Assembly: GCA_963277665.1 (NCBI GenBank)
Contig: OY728130.1
Coordinates: 428,593,101-428,657,100, forward strand
Direction: 5' to 3'
DNA from: Viscum album
Taxonomy: Eukaryota; Streptophyta; Magnoliopsida; Santalales; Viscaceae
DNA length: 64,000 nt
Part shown: piece by piece, positions 23,411 to 35,800 of the stretch
Position numbering within the stretch: the first letter of the stretch is position 1
Layout of the letters: each line of letters opens with the position of its first letter
Program-made: the position numbers and the translations under genes
The notes under the pieces: model-generated
What the model was told of the DNA's origin: nothing
Databases searched by the model: none
Seen by the model: the letters and a program-made list of their open reading frames with translations, nothing else

Positions 23411-25147
23411 ATATCAACCAATAATATAGTATTTGTTTTAAATATTAATTTATGTCAATTTTGACACTATTTGGTATTTTGTTTTTTTTTGAAAGTCATC
23501 ACAACTTAATTACTTCTAAAAAGATACATTGAATCAGACCTAACATGTCATATTAACCTAGAAAATTCTTGGATTTCATAAAAACTTTGAAATTATATTT
23601 ATTATAATATTTATAAAACCATTTATTTGATTCGTTCATTAATAAGGTAATTACTGCATCATCATTGTGTCATAAATAAATTTAGTTATTTAATGTCTAC
23701 AAATTATAAAAAAACATGATGTATTAAATATTTTTATCTTTCTAAATAATATTTATAGTAAAAAATATTTTTTATATAACACCATATAACAATTAATTAC
23801 TAAAAGATGTTTATTTATGTCAATTTTGTCTTTACTTTAAATTAATTAATCTAAAGTGTCATTATCCTTCATAAGTGGATCCATGTCGTCCCAAAATAGA
23901 CTCAAGGATGCCCATGGTCAGCCATTACTCATCAAATAAGGTTAGGACATGTGTTAAGGTAATTATGAATTATTACAATATTCTTTTTACCTTGAATTAC
24001 CCTATTTACCTTTAACCACGGTAAATAAGAGTCAAAAGTTATTGTTCACCAAAAATTATATTCGTCTTATTGAACCACATTTTACTTAATAAGGTTTATC
24101 ATGTCTCTCAGATTTTTAAAATTCTACTCACAAAAGTGGTAAAATTAACTTTTATGTGAATTTGCAAATTCTCCTAGGAGGTGGGTAAAAGACGGTGAAA
24201 AGTTCAATAAAATTTTTATATATCTAAAATTATTATAAACTGACTCCAATGAATTTAATTTATATAGGTATTATGTATCTATTTTGACCTAAAATAAATT
24301 TAAATAAAATAAATAATTATTTAAATAAAAAGTCGGGTTTAAACATTAACTCGGTGTTTTTCACTATTCATCAATAATTGAAAGTTTTCAGAAAAATACC
24401 AAAAATCCACCCTAGGATAATTTAGATATTCCAAATCCAAAAATGATGTCTATTTTACCAAATTAAAAACATATAAGTTTCATTTATTAATTTAAAATTA
24501 ATTCCCGTTGTTGAAACCAAAAGGCGTATTTTTAAGAAATAATAACTATCAAAAGATTGATAGTTTTTTTATGTCCAATTTCAATGTAAAATTACTCACA
24601 ATGACCAGAATTGGATTAAATGGTAAAAATATAATATATTTATACTTTCAAACCATTAAAATGTAATATTTAACACTATAAATTATTTTGATTTAAAAAG
24701 TTGTTTTTAGTTAAAATATATTATTTTTCACTATTCACCCAAATATAAAAGTTATCAGAAAAACAACAAAAATTTATTGAAACTAAATTATTATGTCCTG
24801 ATTCTAAATAAAATGTATAAATTTTCAAATTGAATATATAAAAGTTTCAAATATTGGATTTAAAAAGGGTTCGTCGTTAAAAGGTGGTAAAATTGCATTT
24901 TTTGAAAAATACTTCTTTTATCTAAAAAAAATGTATTTGTTCTTACATTATGTCTAAGAAACTCATAATATGTATTCTAAAATTATAAAGATTATATAAA
25001 GTTCAAAATTCAGTTAATACTATTCATAACCGCTTTTGAACGGCTAGTTTGGTAAGTCATGGTGTGCTTGAACTCAGGGTTGCGTGTAGTGCAAGTTATT
25101 GAATTACTTTGAAGAAATAACGTAATATGAAATATTTGGGTGTTACA
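23411..25147 (-). repeat. Old inverted LTR of the Ty3 family, second part
   Basis: Continues the inverted LTR after the Copia insertion and ends GGGTGTTACA at 25147, the reverse complement of the LTR start TGTAACACCC. The order matches LTR bases 1 to about 1560 of the young element. It could be a solo LTR or one LTR of a lost element, since no interior sequence is attached. No gene. Confidence 0.85.
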
Positions 25148-25318
25148 TCACGCATCATGCATAATGTTTTTTAATAGTTTTAAAATTTTTTATTTTGTTT
25201 TGTTTTGTTTATATATATATATAAATAAATTTTAACAGAATTTATCCTCTATTTAAAATCCAGCAGCACTGCCATTACAACAGTCTAGATTCTGACATAA
25301 ACTCTTACTTAGGACTCC

Positions 25319-25420
25319 CTTTTATAAGAGGGCTTGCCCTGAAAATTATTCTGCATTTTCGATGTGGGATACAGGTTCTTCCTAAACTGCATAGTACATT
25401 CTGCATTTCCGATGTGGGAT
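25319..25420 (-). promoter_or_regulatory. snRNA-type promoter, left arm, facing left
   Basis: On the minus strand ATCCCACATCG (25370 down to 25360) and TATAAAAG (25326 down to 25319) are separated by exactly 33 bases, the plant Pol II snRNA spacing. A second upstream element copy lies at 25420-25410. The downstream sequence is not a known snRNA. Confidence 0.6.
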
Positions 25421-25434
25421 TCTGTTTCAAGTTT

Positions 25435-26800
25435 GGTACTTTGAATGATTATAAAATATAGACTATAAGACTAATATAAATGAAATTTTAAACATTGATT
25501 AAACATATAAGAAATAGTTGAAAACAAAAAAAAAATTCATAAATTTTTTTGATCAAAAATAAATTATAACCATTCAAAACCATCAAATTGAAACTTAAAA
25601 ATGTTCCATTTATTTCAAGTAAGTGACTCTGAAAGACTATAAAATATAAAATATAAATTAATATAAATAAATTTAAAGTATTGATAAAACATATAATAAA
25701 TAGTTGAAAACAAAATGAATTTCATAAAAAATATTGATAAAAATAATTTATAACCATTCAAAACCATCAAATTGAAACTTAAAAATGTTTCATGTATTTC
25801 AAGTACGTGACTTTGAAAGAATATAAAATATAAACTATAAAACTAATATAAATGAAATTTTAAATATTGATAAAACATATAAGAAATAGTTGAAAAAAAT
25901 GAATTTCATAAAAAATATTGATAAAAAATAATTTATAACTATTCAAAACCATCAAATTGAAGCTTAAAAATGTTTCATGTATTTCAAGTATGTGACTTTG
26001 AAATACTATAAAATATAAAATATAAGACTAATATAAATGAAATTTTAAACATTGATTAAAAATATAAGAAATAGTTTAAAATAAAAATAATTTCATAAAA
26101 AATGTTGATCAAAAATAATTTATAAGCATTGAAAACCATAAAATTGAGACTTAAAAATGTTTCATTTATTTCAAGTACGTGACTTTGAAAGACTATAAAA
26201 TATAAAATATAAGACTAATATAAATGAAATTTTAAACATTGATTAAACATATAAAAAATATTTTAAAATAGAAAGAATTTCATAAAAAATATTAATCAAA
26301 AATAATTTAGAACCATTCAAAACTGTAAAATTGAAACTTAAATATGTTTCATGTATTTCAAGCACGTGATTTTGAAAGACTATAAAATATAAACTATAAG
26401 ACTAATATAAATGAAATTTTAAACAGTGATTAAACATATAAGAAATAGTTGAAAACTAAAATTATTTCATTAAAAATGTTGATCAAAAATAATATGTAAG
26501 CATTCAAAACCATCAAATTGGTACTTAAAAATGTTTCATGTATGTGACTTTGAAAGCCTATAAAATATAATGTATAAGACCAATATAAATGCAAATTAAA
26601 ACATGAATTTAAAATATAAGAAATAGTTAAAAATAAAATTATTTTAATAAAAATGTTGATGAAAAATAATTAATAAGATTTCAAACACACATACTTGAAA
26701 CATAAAAATGTTTCAAATATGTGGTTTTGAAAGACTAAAATATAAATTACAAGAAGAATATAAATGAAACTTAAAATATGGATTAAACATATAAGAAATA
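25435..26800 (+). repeat. Left-arm subrepeats, about eight units of 175-190 bp
   Basis: Units start near 25440, 25628, 25812, 25996, 26186, 26374, 26548 and 26724. Each contains GACTATAAAATATAAA, AAACATATAAGAAATAG, CATTCAAAACCATCAAATTG and a TTTCAAGTACGTGACTT end. The reverse complement is found in the right arm. No gene. Confidence 0.88.
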
Positions 26801-28060
26801 ATTAACAAATTAATTAGTTAATTAGTAGTACAATTATTAATTATATAATTATTAATTACTTATTAATAAATATAATTATAAATTAGTTAATTATTAATAT
26901 AAATATTAGTTATTAATTACTAATATACAAAAATTAATTATTTAATTACTGATATAATTATATAATAATTAATTAGTTAATTAGTAACATAATTATTTAT
27001 TATATAATAATTAATTATTTAATTAGTAATATAATTATTAGTTAATTAGTAATATAGTTATTAATTATATAATAATTAAGTGGTAATATAGTTATTAATT
27101 ATATAATAATTTATTATTAATACAATAATTAATTATATAATAATTAATTAGTTAATTCATAATATAATTATTAAATATATAAAAATTAATTAGTAAATTA
27201 GTAATATAATTATTAGTTATATAATAATTAATTATTTAATTAATAAAATAATTATTAATTATATAATAATTCATTATTTAACTAGTAAATTAACAAGATA
27301 ATTAATAATTATAATTATTCATTATAAATATTAATTATCAATTATTAATATTTATTTATATAATAATTTAATAGTTAATTAGTAATATAATATTTAATTA
27401 TATAATAATTAATTAACTAATAATTAATAATTATGCTTCTAATTAACTAATTAATTATTATATAATTAATAATTACTACTTATAATTAATAATTATAATA
27501 CAAATTATATTTCATAATTATATTACTAATTAACTAATTAATTATTATATAATTAATAAATATAATGCTAATAAATAATTAGTTATTATATATATAATTA
27601 ATAATTAATAATGACTAATTTAAAGTAATAATTATATTACTAATTAGGTAATTAATTACTATATAAATAAGAAATAAGAAATATTAATTATATTGAATAA
27701 TTATAATTAATATCTTGTATTACTAATTAATTAATTATATAATTATTGTATAATTAATAATTACACTACCAATTAACTAATTAATTATTGTATATTAGTA
27801 ATTAATAATAATAATTAATAATTATTTTACTAATTAACTAATTAATTATTATATAATTAATAATTCCTAATTATAAATAATAATCATATTACTACTTAGC
27901 TAATTAATTATTATATAATTATATTAGTAGTTAATAATTAATATTTACATTAATAATTAACTAATTTATAATTATATTGATTAACAAGTAATTAATAATT
28001 ATATAATTAATAATTTTACTACTAATTAAATAATTAATTATTAATTATTTCATATATGTT
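26800..28060. repeat. AT-only core of the foldback element
   Basis: About 1.25 kb of TTAATTA and TATAATAATTA words. The left half (GTTAATTAGTAATATAATT) recurs as its complement in the right half, so the arms continue to a centre near 27415. No coding sequence. Confidence 0.85.
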
Positions 28061-28680
28061 TAATTCATGTTTTAAGTTTCATTTATATTCATCCGGTAAT
28101 TTATATTTTATAGTCTTTCAAAGCCACATGTTTGAAACATTTTTATGTTTAAAGTATGTGTATTCGAAATCTTATAAAATATTTTTCATCCACATTTTTT
28201 ATTAAAATATTTTTATTTTCAACTATTTCTTATATTTTAAATTCATGTTTTAATTTTCATTTATACTGGTCTTACACTTTATATTTTATAGGTTTTCAAA
28301 GTCACATACATGAAACATTTTTAAGTTTCAATTTGTTGGTTTTGAATGGTTGTAAATTATTTTTTATCAACATTTTTTATGAAATCATTTTTGTTTTCAA
28401 CTATTTCTTATATGTTTAATCAGTGTTTAAAATTTCATTTATATTAGTGTTATAGTTTATATTTTATAGTCTTTCAAAGGAATATACTTGAAATAAGTGA
28501 AACATTTTTAAGTTTCAATTTGATGGTTTTGAATGGTTATAATTTATTTTTGATCAACATTTTTTTATGAAATTCTTTTTGTTTTCAACTATTTCTTATA
28601 TGTTTAATCAATGTTTAAAATTTCATTTATATTAGTCTTATAGTCTATATGTTATACTCTTTCAAAGTCACGTACTTGAA
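28060..28680 (-). repeat. Right-arm subrepeats, about four units
   Basis: Reverse complements of the left-arm units, with boundaries near 28103, 28277, 28453 and 28636. The 87-residue frame at 28156-28419 is only subrepeat sequence. Confidence 0.88.
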
Positions 28681-28735
28681 ATAGAACCCCACAATGGAAA
28701 TGCAGAATGTACTGTGCAGGTTAGGAAGGACCTGT

Positions 28736-28787
28736 ATCCCACATCGAAAATGTAGAATAATTTTCAGGGCAAGCCCTCTTATAAAAG
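28736..28787 (+). promoter_or_regulatory. snRNA-type promoter, right arm, facing right
   Basis: ATCCCACATCG at 28736-28746 and TATAAAAG from 28780 are 33 bases apart, the mirror of the left arm. A start near 28810 would give an RNA crossing the right end and the hairpin cluster at 28961. The upstream second element is degenerate here (ACCCCACAATG at about 28685). Confidence 0.6.
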
Positions 28788-28959
28788 GGAGTCCTATGTG
28801 AGAGTTTCTGTCAGAATCTAGACTGCTGTAATGGCAGTGCTGTTGGATTTTAAATAGCGGATAAATTCTGCTAATTTTTTTTGTTATATATATATATATA
28901 AACAAAACAAAAAACAAAAAATAAAAATAATTTTTTTAAAACTAGTAAAAAACATGATG

Positions 28960-29107
28960 TGTGAACCCCGTTCATGCATCCTTCATCTGATTCGCGAAGG
29001 ATGCGTGAACGGGGTTCACACATCTCACTCGGATTGAAGATGAGTGAACCCCGTTCACGCATCTTCTCGGGATCGGGTATGCGTGAACGGGGTTCACCCA
29101 TCTCGGA
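28960..29107. repeat. CpG-rich hairpin cluster, four alternating 20-mers
   Basis: GTGAACCCCGTTCACGCATC and close variants occur four times, alternating in direction. They form two hairpins of about 60 bases (about 28961-29020 and 29040-29103). Each unit also contains its own small inverted repeat GTGAAC-CCC-GTTCAC. The block is far richer in G, C and CpG than the surroundings. It may be the outer part of the foldback element or subterminal repeats of another transposon. Confidence 0.85.
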
Positions 29108-29312
29108 CGCAGTTTTAAAAATATCCCAAGCCCTAACCCGTTTGGTCACATAAAAAATTTCAAAAACCCATTTATAAAAAACTCAATATAAACTGTAATT
29201 TTTTGACTTAATCCAGGAATACATTATTCATCTCAACGTTGTGATCTATTGGGTTTTTATATAACTTTACTCTATTACAGGTCGCGTGACATACAACGGT
29301 GACTTTTATCAT
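29108..29312. other. No feature seen
   Basis: AT-rich unassigned sequence between the hairpin cluster and the first CACTA terminus. Confidence 0.5.
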
Positions 29313-29786
29313 CACTAAACAAAAAACTTTGATAAAAAAGTCATATTTATCAGTGCTAGGTAAATGTACTGATAAACGTGTACCCTTTGTCAGTGCATTT
29401 TTTAGCACTAATAAAAATGCTATTTAATCAACGCTTTTCCTACCATTTATAAAAGGCACAGGGATTTGTATAACTTTTAATAAAAAATTATTATCAATAT
29501 ATATAAAATTTACATATTTATATTCAAAATTTAATTTTTAATTATATACATTAATTAAAAAATCTATAATATATATATATATATAATATTAATTTATATA
29601 TTAATAATGTAAACAATTATATAAATATAAATGAATATGTAATATTAATAATTTGTGATAATTGAATTTATATATTTATATCTATTTCTGTGTCCGTATA
29701 TGTGTATGCATTATGTTGTGTGTGTGTGTATATATATATTGTACATGTGTATACGTGTGCATGTGTACATATGCATGTATATGTCT
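29313..29786 (+). mobile_element. Left end of the outer CACTA element
   Basis: It starts CACTAAACAAAAAACTTTG, followed by subterminal copies of TTATCAGTGCT, ACTGATAAA and TTAGCACTAATAA. The element is interrupted at 29787 by another CACTA. Its body appears to resume at 60591 and its TNP2 gene to begin at about 63557. Without the insertion that gene would start about 3.4 kb from the terminus, close to the 2.9-3.1 kb seen in the other two elements. The right end lies outside the window. Before the break it runs through a TG/TA microsatellite (29690-29780). Confidence 0.6.
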
Positions 29787-29960
29787 CACTTTAAAAAAAG
29801 AGGTCTTAGTGATGGTTCTAATAACCATCGTTAAACAAATCGCATTAAATATAATTTATATTATAGCGGTAGATATATTAAACTGCCGCTATATTTTTTT
29901 ATTTTTAAATTCAGCGGCGGATTTGTTTAAACCTCAGCTAAATCTTAAAATATCTAAATA

Positions 29961-30265
29961 CATTACTAGAATTTCAGATAATTGCGATGAGTTATTTGCG
30001 ATGACCTATTTAATCCGTCACAAATAAAGGTTTATTGTGATGGAATAAATAATCCGCCACAACTGTTTTTGGCGCGGTTTCTCACTGCATAGTGTGAAAA
30101 GTAATCACGAAAATCATTTGCGACGGATAACAAAATTAGTTGCAAATTCCCTTAGGCTCGGGATTATTTGGGATGGAACATAGTGTCTGTCACAAATAAT
30201 ATTGGCAAAAAACTATTTGCAACGACTTTAAATCCGTCACAAATAAGTCGGTGCAAAAAACCTGT
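29961..30265 (+). repeat. Subterminal repeats of the third CACTA element
   Basis: Repeated words such as ATTTGCGATGACC, ATCCGTCACAAATAA, TTTGCGACGGAT and AATCCGTCACAAATAAG lie in both orientations. They match the repeat class at both ends of the complete CACTA (43064-52478). Confidence 0.8.
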
Positions 30266-32860
30266 CGACTTAACAGCATGCACAGTCTCCTTTCCTTCTT
30301 CCTATACTTTCATTCGTCCTCATCCCTCTCCCGCAGCAAACCCTACGGCTGACCATTTCCCCCTGGCTCTGTGCGGCTCCGTTATTCCTGTTTTTTTGCA
30401 GATTCCGCTTCAGATCTTCAAGGTACTGACTCCTCTTACGTTTTATGTCAAATTTTTATCATATTTGGGTTCATTGTTAAATATACTGATTTGTTCCATA
30501 GGTTCAGAAATTTTTCTGATTTGCATGCTTTATTTGATATTTATGATAGATTCAATTGTATAAATTTCAATTTTGATTTTAACCCGATTCATTGTTTTTG
30601 CAATATGGGTTCTAAGTCAAATATATTGGTACGATTAAACCCTAAGTTTAGAAATTTATCTGATTTGCATGCTTTATTTGATATCTAGGATTGAGTCAAT
30701 TGTATTAATATCTATTTTGATTTTAATTTAGTTTGTATAATTTATTTTAATTTATTTTTAGGATTCTGGTAATTTTTTATTTTTGATATTTATAAGTGTT
30801 TTGTATTTATATTTGTGTATATTTATATATATATAAGTATGTTTGTGTACCATGTTAATTTTGATATATGTTTGTGTGTATATAGATATATTAAAATGTG
30901 TTTATATATATATATATATGATTTTAAAAATAGGTTTATGGTTTGTGATATATATATACATATATGTATCTATGTATGTATATTTGTATATATTTATATC
31001 TAAATTTAATATATAGATCTGTTAAAAAAAATTCCAAAATATATTTTATTTATTTATATTAGTTAATAAATAATTTTATATAAATTCATATAAATAATAC
31101 GTTTTGATTAATTAAGAATTTTTTGATATAAATATATATAAACAATACATTCTGTGTATATACATCTATAAACGTTTTAAAAAACGTGTACATTTTTTAA
31201 TATATATACATACATATATATATATATAAAATTGTGTAATGTTTTTAATATATATATATATACATACACGTATGAATATTAAAATATGAATATATATATA
31301 TATATATATATATAAGTTTTAAAAAAATGTGTAATGTTTATGACACACACACACACACATACAGAAAGACGTATATAAACGTTTTAAAAAATGTGCAAGG
31401 TTTTTAAATATATATATATATATATGTATATATGTATATATTTATTTGATATATATATTTATTTTAAAAAACATGTAAAAATATTTTGATTATAAAATCA
31501 TGTAATATATATATATATATATATTAATATCTGAATATGTATATATAAATATTTTAAAAATACATGTAAGGTTTAATATATGTATATATATTTATATAGA
31601 TTTCATATGCATATTTATTTTAAAAAACGTCACAATATATTTTATATATTTATATTAACTATGAAATCGTGATATACATATATATAATAATTATTAATAA
31701 TTTAATAATAATTTAATTAATTATTAATAATATAATAATAAATTAAATGATTAATAATAATCATTACTTAATTTATAATAATTAATAATTAATTAGTCAA
31801 TATTATTAATATATATTAAATATTTATGTTTTCTTATATCTATGTATATATAAATTTAATATGTATATTGATTTAAAGAAAGTTGTGAGAATAATTGTGG
31901 TATATTTATATTAATTTAGAAATCTTTAAATATAAATATAAATATATATATATATAAATATTTATTTAATATTAATAATAAATAGTAAATATTAGTGTTA
32001 ATTAGAAAATATTATTAATAATTTGAAAAATTAACAAAATATATGAAAATTTGTGTGTTTGTTCATGTATGTATGTATAGAGATTTGATATGTTAATTTA
32101 TTTGAAAAAAAAACGTGTAAAAATTAATTTAATGCAAATAGATTTGATTATGTGTTATATATATATATATATAATGTATGAAATAAATAGAAATGAGTGT
32201 TTTTTAAGAATGATGAGAAAATTAATTTAAAGCAAATATTTTTTATTTATAATAAATTTTTATATAAAAAACGTTAAAAAATTGGTTTAATGAAAAAAAT
32301 AAAAATTTAAAATATGTATTATTTATGAAAAACATAGTTAATGATAATTAAGATAATTTTTAGTAATACATTTTTTTAAAAAAAATTAACAATTATAAGA
32401 CTTATTAAAAATTTGTATAAAATCTTAAATATTAAAAATATATTATTAATATAAATATTTTATAATATTTAATAATCAACAAGTCATTATTATTAATAAA
32501 TTGTTAATATTACCATTGATTAGAAAATCATAATAATAATTTGTAAAAAAATATAAAAAAATATAAAAATAGCATGTCTTAAAAATAGCATGTGTCTCAT
32601 ATGAGACAAAATTTGAGAGATATTCTAATATTTTCAAAAAATAGTGTGTGTCTTATATAATATATTTAATATTGTTATTTTATCTACACTGAGCCTCTAT
32701 AGGCCCCATAATCCAGTGCTAACCCATTGTCTCTCTCTGATCATATTCCATATTGAATATTTCAAGGTGTTAAAATATAATACATATTAGTAATTAGTCA
32801 AAATGATCTGTAATATTTTTTTATTTTGTTGTTTTTTATAACTATAGACTTAGGAAGTAG
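30266..32860 (+). other. 5' non-coding region of the third CACTA, AT-rich with microsatellites
   Basis: A pyrimidine-rich, less AT-rich stretch at 30280-30440 ends at a good splice donor (CTTCAAGGTACTG) and may be an untranslated first exon. The rest is AT-rich, with (TA)n runs near 30905, 31290 and 32155 and an (AC)n run near 31345. The open frames here (30168-31003) are low-complexity chance frames. Confidence 0.55.
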
Positions 32861-32869
32861 ACAGTAGTA

Positions 32870-35800
32870 TCTATTATGTGATAGTTATTGGATAAATAAT
32901 CACAAAAATATAAAGAGATCTGGTTTAAATACTATTTATATTGAAGGTGTTGAAGCCTTTCTATCATTCGCATTATCAAATTAAGATTTTGTTTATGAAG
33001 AAACAATTAAATGTTTGTGTCAAAAAAAGTGGTCTTAGGACATTCAAAACATTTGACAATGTTGGACTTCATCTATTGTGTTCCGGTTTTCAGAAAGATT
33101 ATACTGTTTGATATCAATATGGTGAAAAGAGTTTAGTAGAAAATACAATTTTTTTAGTTCCAGATCCATCATTTTAGAATTTAATATATGAGGTTGTTGG
33201 TCCATCTATTCCTAAAACAACAACTCTGAATGACATTCCAAATCCTAAATCTGAACCTTCTCGATTTTACAATTTGTTGCAATCCAGTGAGGATACCTTA
33301 TATATGGGAAGCCAGATGAAAAAACTTGAAGCTGTTATAAAATTTATGGCAATTAAATCAGATTTTGGAATGTCTAATAGTTGTTTCGATCAGATTTTAT
33401 CTTTGGTTAAGTCGTTGTTTTCTGACGAATATACATTACCTGTAAGTTTCTATGAAATTAAAAGGTTGGTTAATAATTTGGGTCTAATTTATCAGAAGAT
33501 CCATGCATGTTCAAATGACTGCATCTTATATTATGGTGAATATGAATCTTTGGTTGATTGTCCAACATATAGAGAATCGACGTATAAAGATTCACAACAA
33601 GGAAAGTCCAGAGTTCCCGTGAAACAGTTGAGATATTTTCTAATTACACCTCATTTACAACGTTTATTTATGTCTCATAGCACATTTGGATTTATGAAAT
33701 TACATAAATCAAATATTTATGTCACAAATAGTTTAAATCATTTATGGTGACTCATGGAAATATTTTGATCAAACACATCCTTATTTTGCCGTAGAATCTC
33801 ATAACATACGACTGGGCCTTTCTACTGATGATTTTTTTTTCATTTGGTGCTTATGACAGTCTATATTCTTGTCGACCTATTTTCATTACTCCTTACAACT
33901 TTCCTCCTTGTATTTTGATAAAGAAACCATATATATATTTGACGCTGTTAATTCCAGTACATCGAAAGAAGTATATTGATGTTTATTTGAAACCGCTAAT
34001 TGATGAGTTAATTTCATTATGGAACAATGGTGTTATTATATTTTATATAACTGCAGATCAGAATTTTATATTGAATGACGCATTAATATGGACAATCAGT
34101 GACTTTTCGGCATATGATATGTTATTTGGATGGAGAACACATGATCTAAAATCATGTTTGTACTGCATGGCTGAGAACAAAGCGTTTATGCTTTGTAATG
34201 GAAGAAATGTTAGTTATTTTGATTTTCATTAGATATTTCTTCCTATGGATCACCCTTTTAGAAGAAATAAAATTAATTTTACAAAAGGTCGAATTGAAAG
34301 AGACGCACCACCAACAATGCTCTCAGGTAGTCGGGTAAAATTTATTGTCTCTGTATTACCTCATGTTACTTTTGGACAAACCATAAATGAGCATAAGATA
34401 AAGGGTTTTAGGAGAGATCATAATTGGATAAAGCAGAGTATTTGTTGAGGCCTTCCATATTGGTCTGATTTGTTGGTTTTTCACAAGTTAGATGTAATGC
34501 AAATTGAAAATAATTATTTTGATAACATGTTTTATACCATGTTTGACACAGCTGGTGAGACCAAAGATACTGTAATGATGTAGTTATATCTTGCTCAGAT
34601 TTTCATACATCCTAAACTTAAATTATTAAAATATGAAAGATCACACAAATTAATGAATCCAAAAGCAGCTTACTCAATTAGTAAAGAAAACTGTTTATTA
34701 TTCTATAAATGGATTAGAGATTTGAGGTTACCAGATGGTTATGATTCTAATTTGTCTCATTCCACTATAAATGATCATATTACTAGATTAAAAATTCATT
34801 ATTGTCATGTCATAATTGAAATATTACCACATGTTGGTCTTAAAGGGATATTGAATTCTTCAATCGCAGACATATTGACTGAAATGTCATTTTTTTTGAG
34901 ATATTTGAGCAACAACATCAGATTATAATGCATTGAATTTCCTGGAAAAATATATTGTTTTAGTTTTATGTAATTGGAAAAAATATTCCCTCTGACATTC
35001 TTTAATTCCATGGAACATTTAATATTTCATTTTTTTATATGTAGCTAAATATGGAGGCCCGATACAATTCCGGTTAGTGTATCCATTTGAGATATGTATG
35101 CAAAAATTAAAGAAGAATTCACGTGGAAAAGCATCAGTTGAAGGTTCGATTGTAGAAGCATACTTATAGGAGGAAATTCCAAATTTCTACTCTTATTATT
35201 TTTAGTCAGAATATCCTTCAAAACATAATCATATGGGTTGCATTGAGAAAAATATTGATGATGTCAAATATCATTAGTTTTCATTTTTTAATCAGTATGA
35301 GCTTGGTTTCTGTGATTATCATGAGCGATGAATTACAAATGAAGAACTGTATAGAGCTCATAATTATGTGCTACTTAATTGTGAATAAATAACACACTTT
35401 GTGCAATAAGTAATAATTTTTTATTATTTCATTGAATATTTATAATAGATCTCTTTATTTTCATTAACTATTTTGTAGACTATATGATGACCATATCAAA
35501 AATCAATTTATACAAATTTCATCTACTTCTCTTGAGGAACGTTAACAACAAATTTTTTCATATTGGTTTCAAAGATTGGTAAGTAAAGTTTCTTTCGATG
35601 AAATAATAAATCAATTTTTCAATGATATCTATTAGTAATAATTTTTATTGTTTATAGGTAACACAACATGAAAATAAAATTGACAATTGATTATGTGTGC
35701 TAAAAAACCCTCCATCGAAATCAGTAAAATCTTATAATGGGTATGTGGTTAATGGATTTTGATTACATATATGCATATATGGTGACTCAAAGAAATCAAT

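Larger units (their letters stand above)
25153..28959. mobile_element. Foldback-type element with long inverted arms made of subrepeats
   Basis: The left end (CATCATG...TTTTTTAATAGTTTTAAAA) is matched in reverse complement by the right end. Inside each end follows a matching 280 bp stretch with snRNA-type promoter motifs, then 175-190 bp subrepeats, about eight on the left and four on the right. An AT-only core is itself palindromic about position 27415. Long inverted arms of subrepeats with no gene define foldback elements. The left end touches the inverted LTR end, so outer bases may be lost, and I found no target duplication. Confidence 0.75.

Noticed and set aside
26800..28060. Possible replication origin or matrix attachment region because of extreme AT content
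   Set aside because: The palindromic organisation and position identify it as the centre of the foldback element; nothing specific supports an origin.
28780..28900. Known spliceosomal snRNA gene downstream of the USE/TATA pair
   Set aside because: The sequence after the promoter does not match any snRNA I know, and such promoter pairs are common in plant mobile elements.
29662..31003. Cys/Tyr/Ile-rich frames resembling small membrane proteins
   Set aside because: They come from TA, TG and TATG microsatellites and have no start context or conservation.
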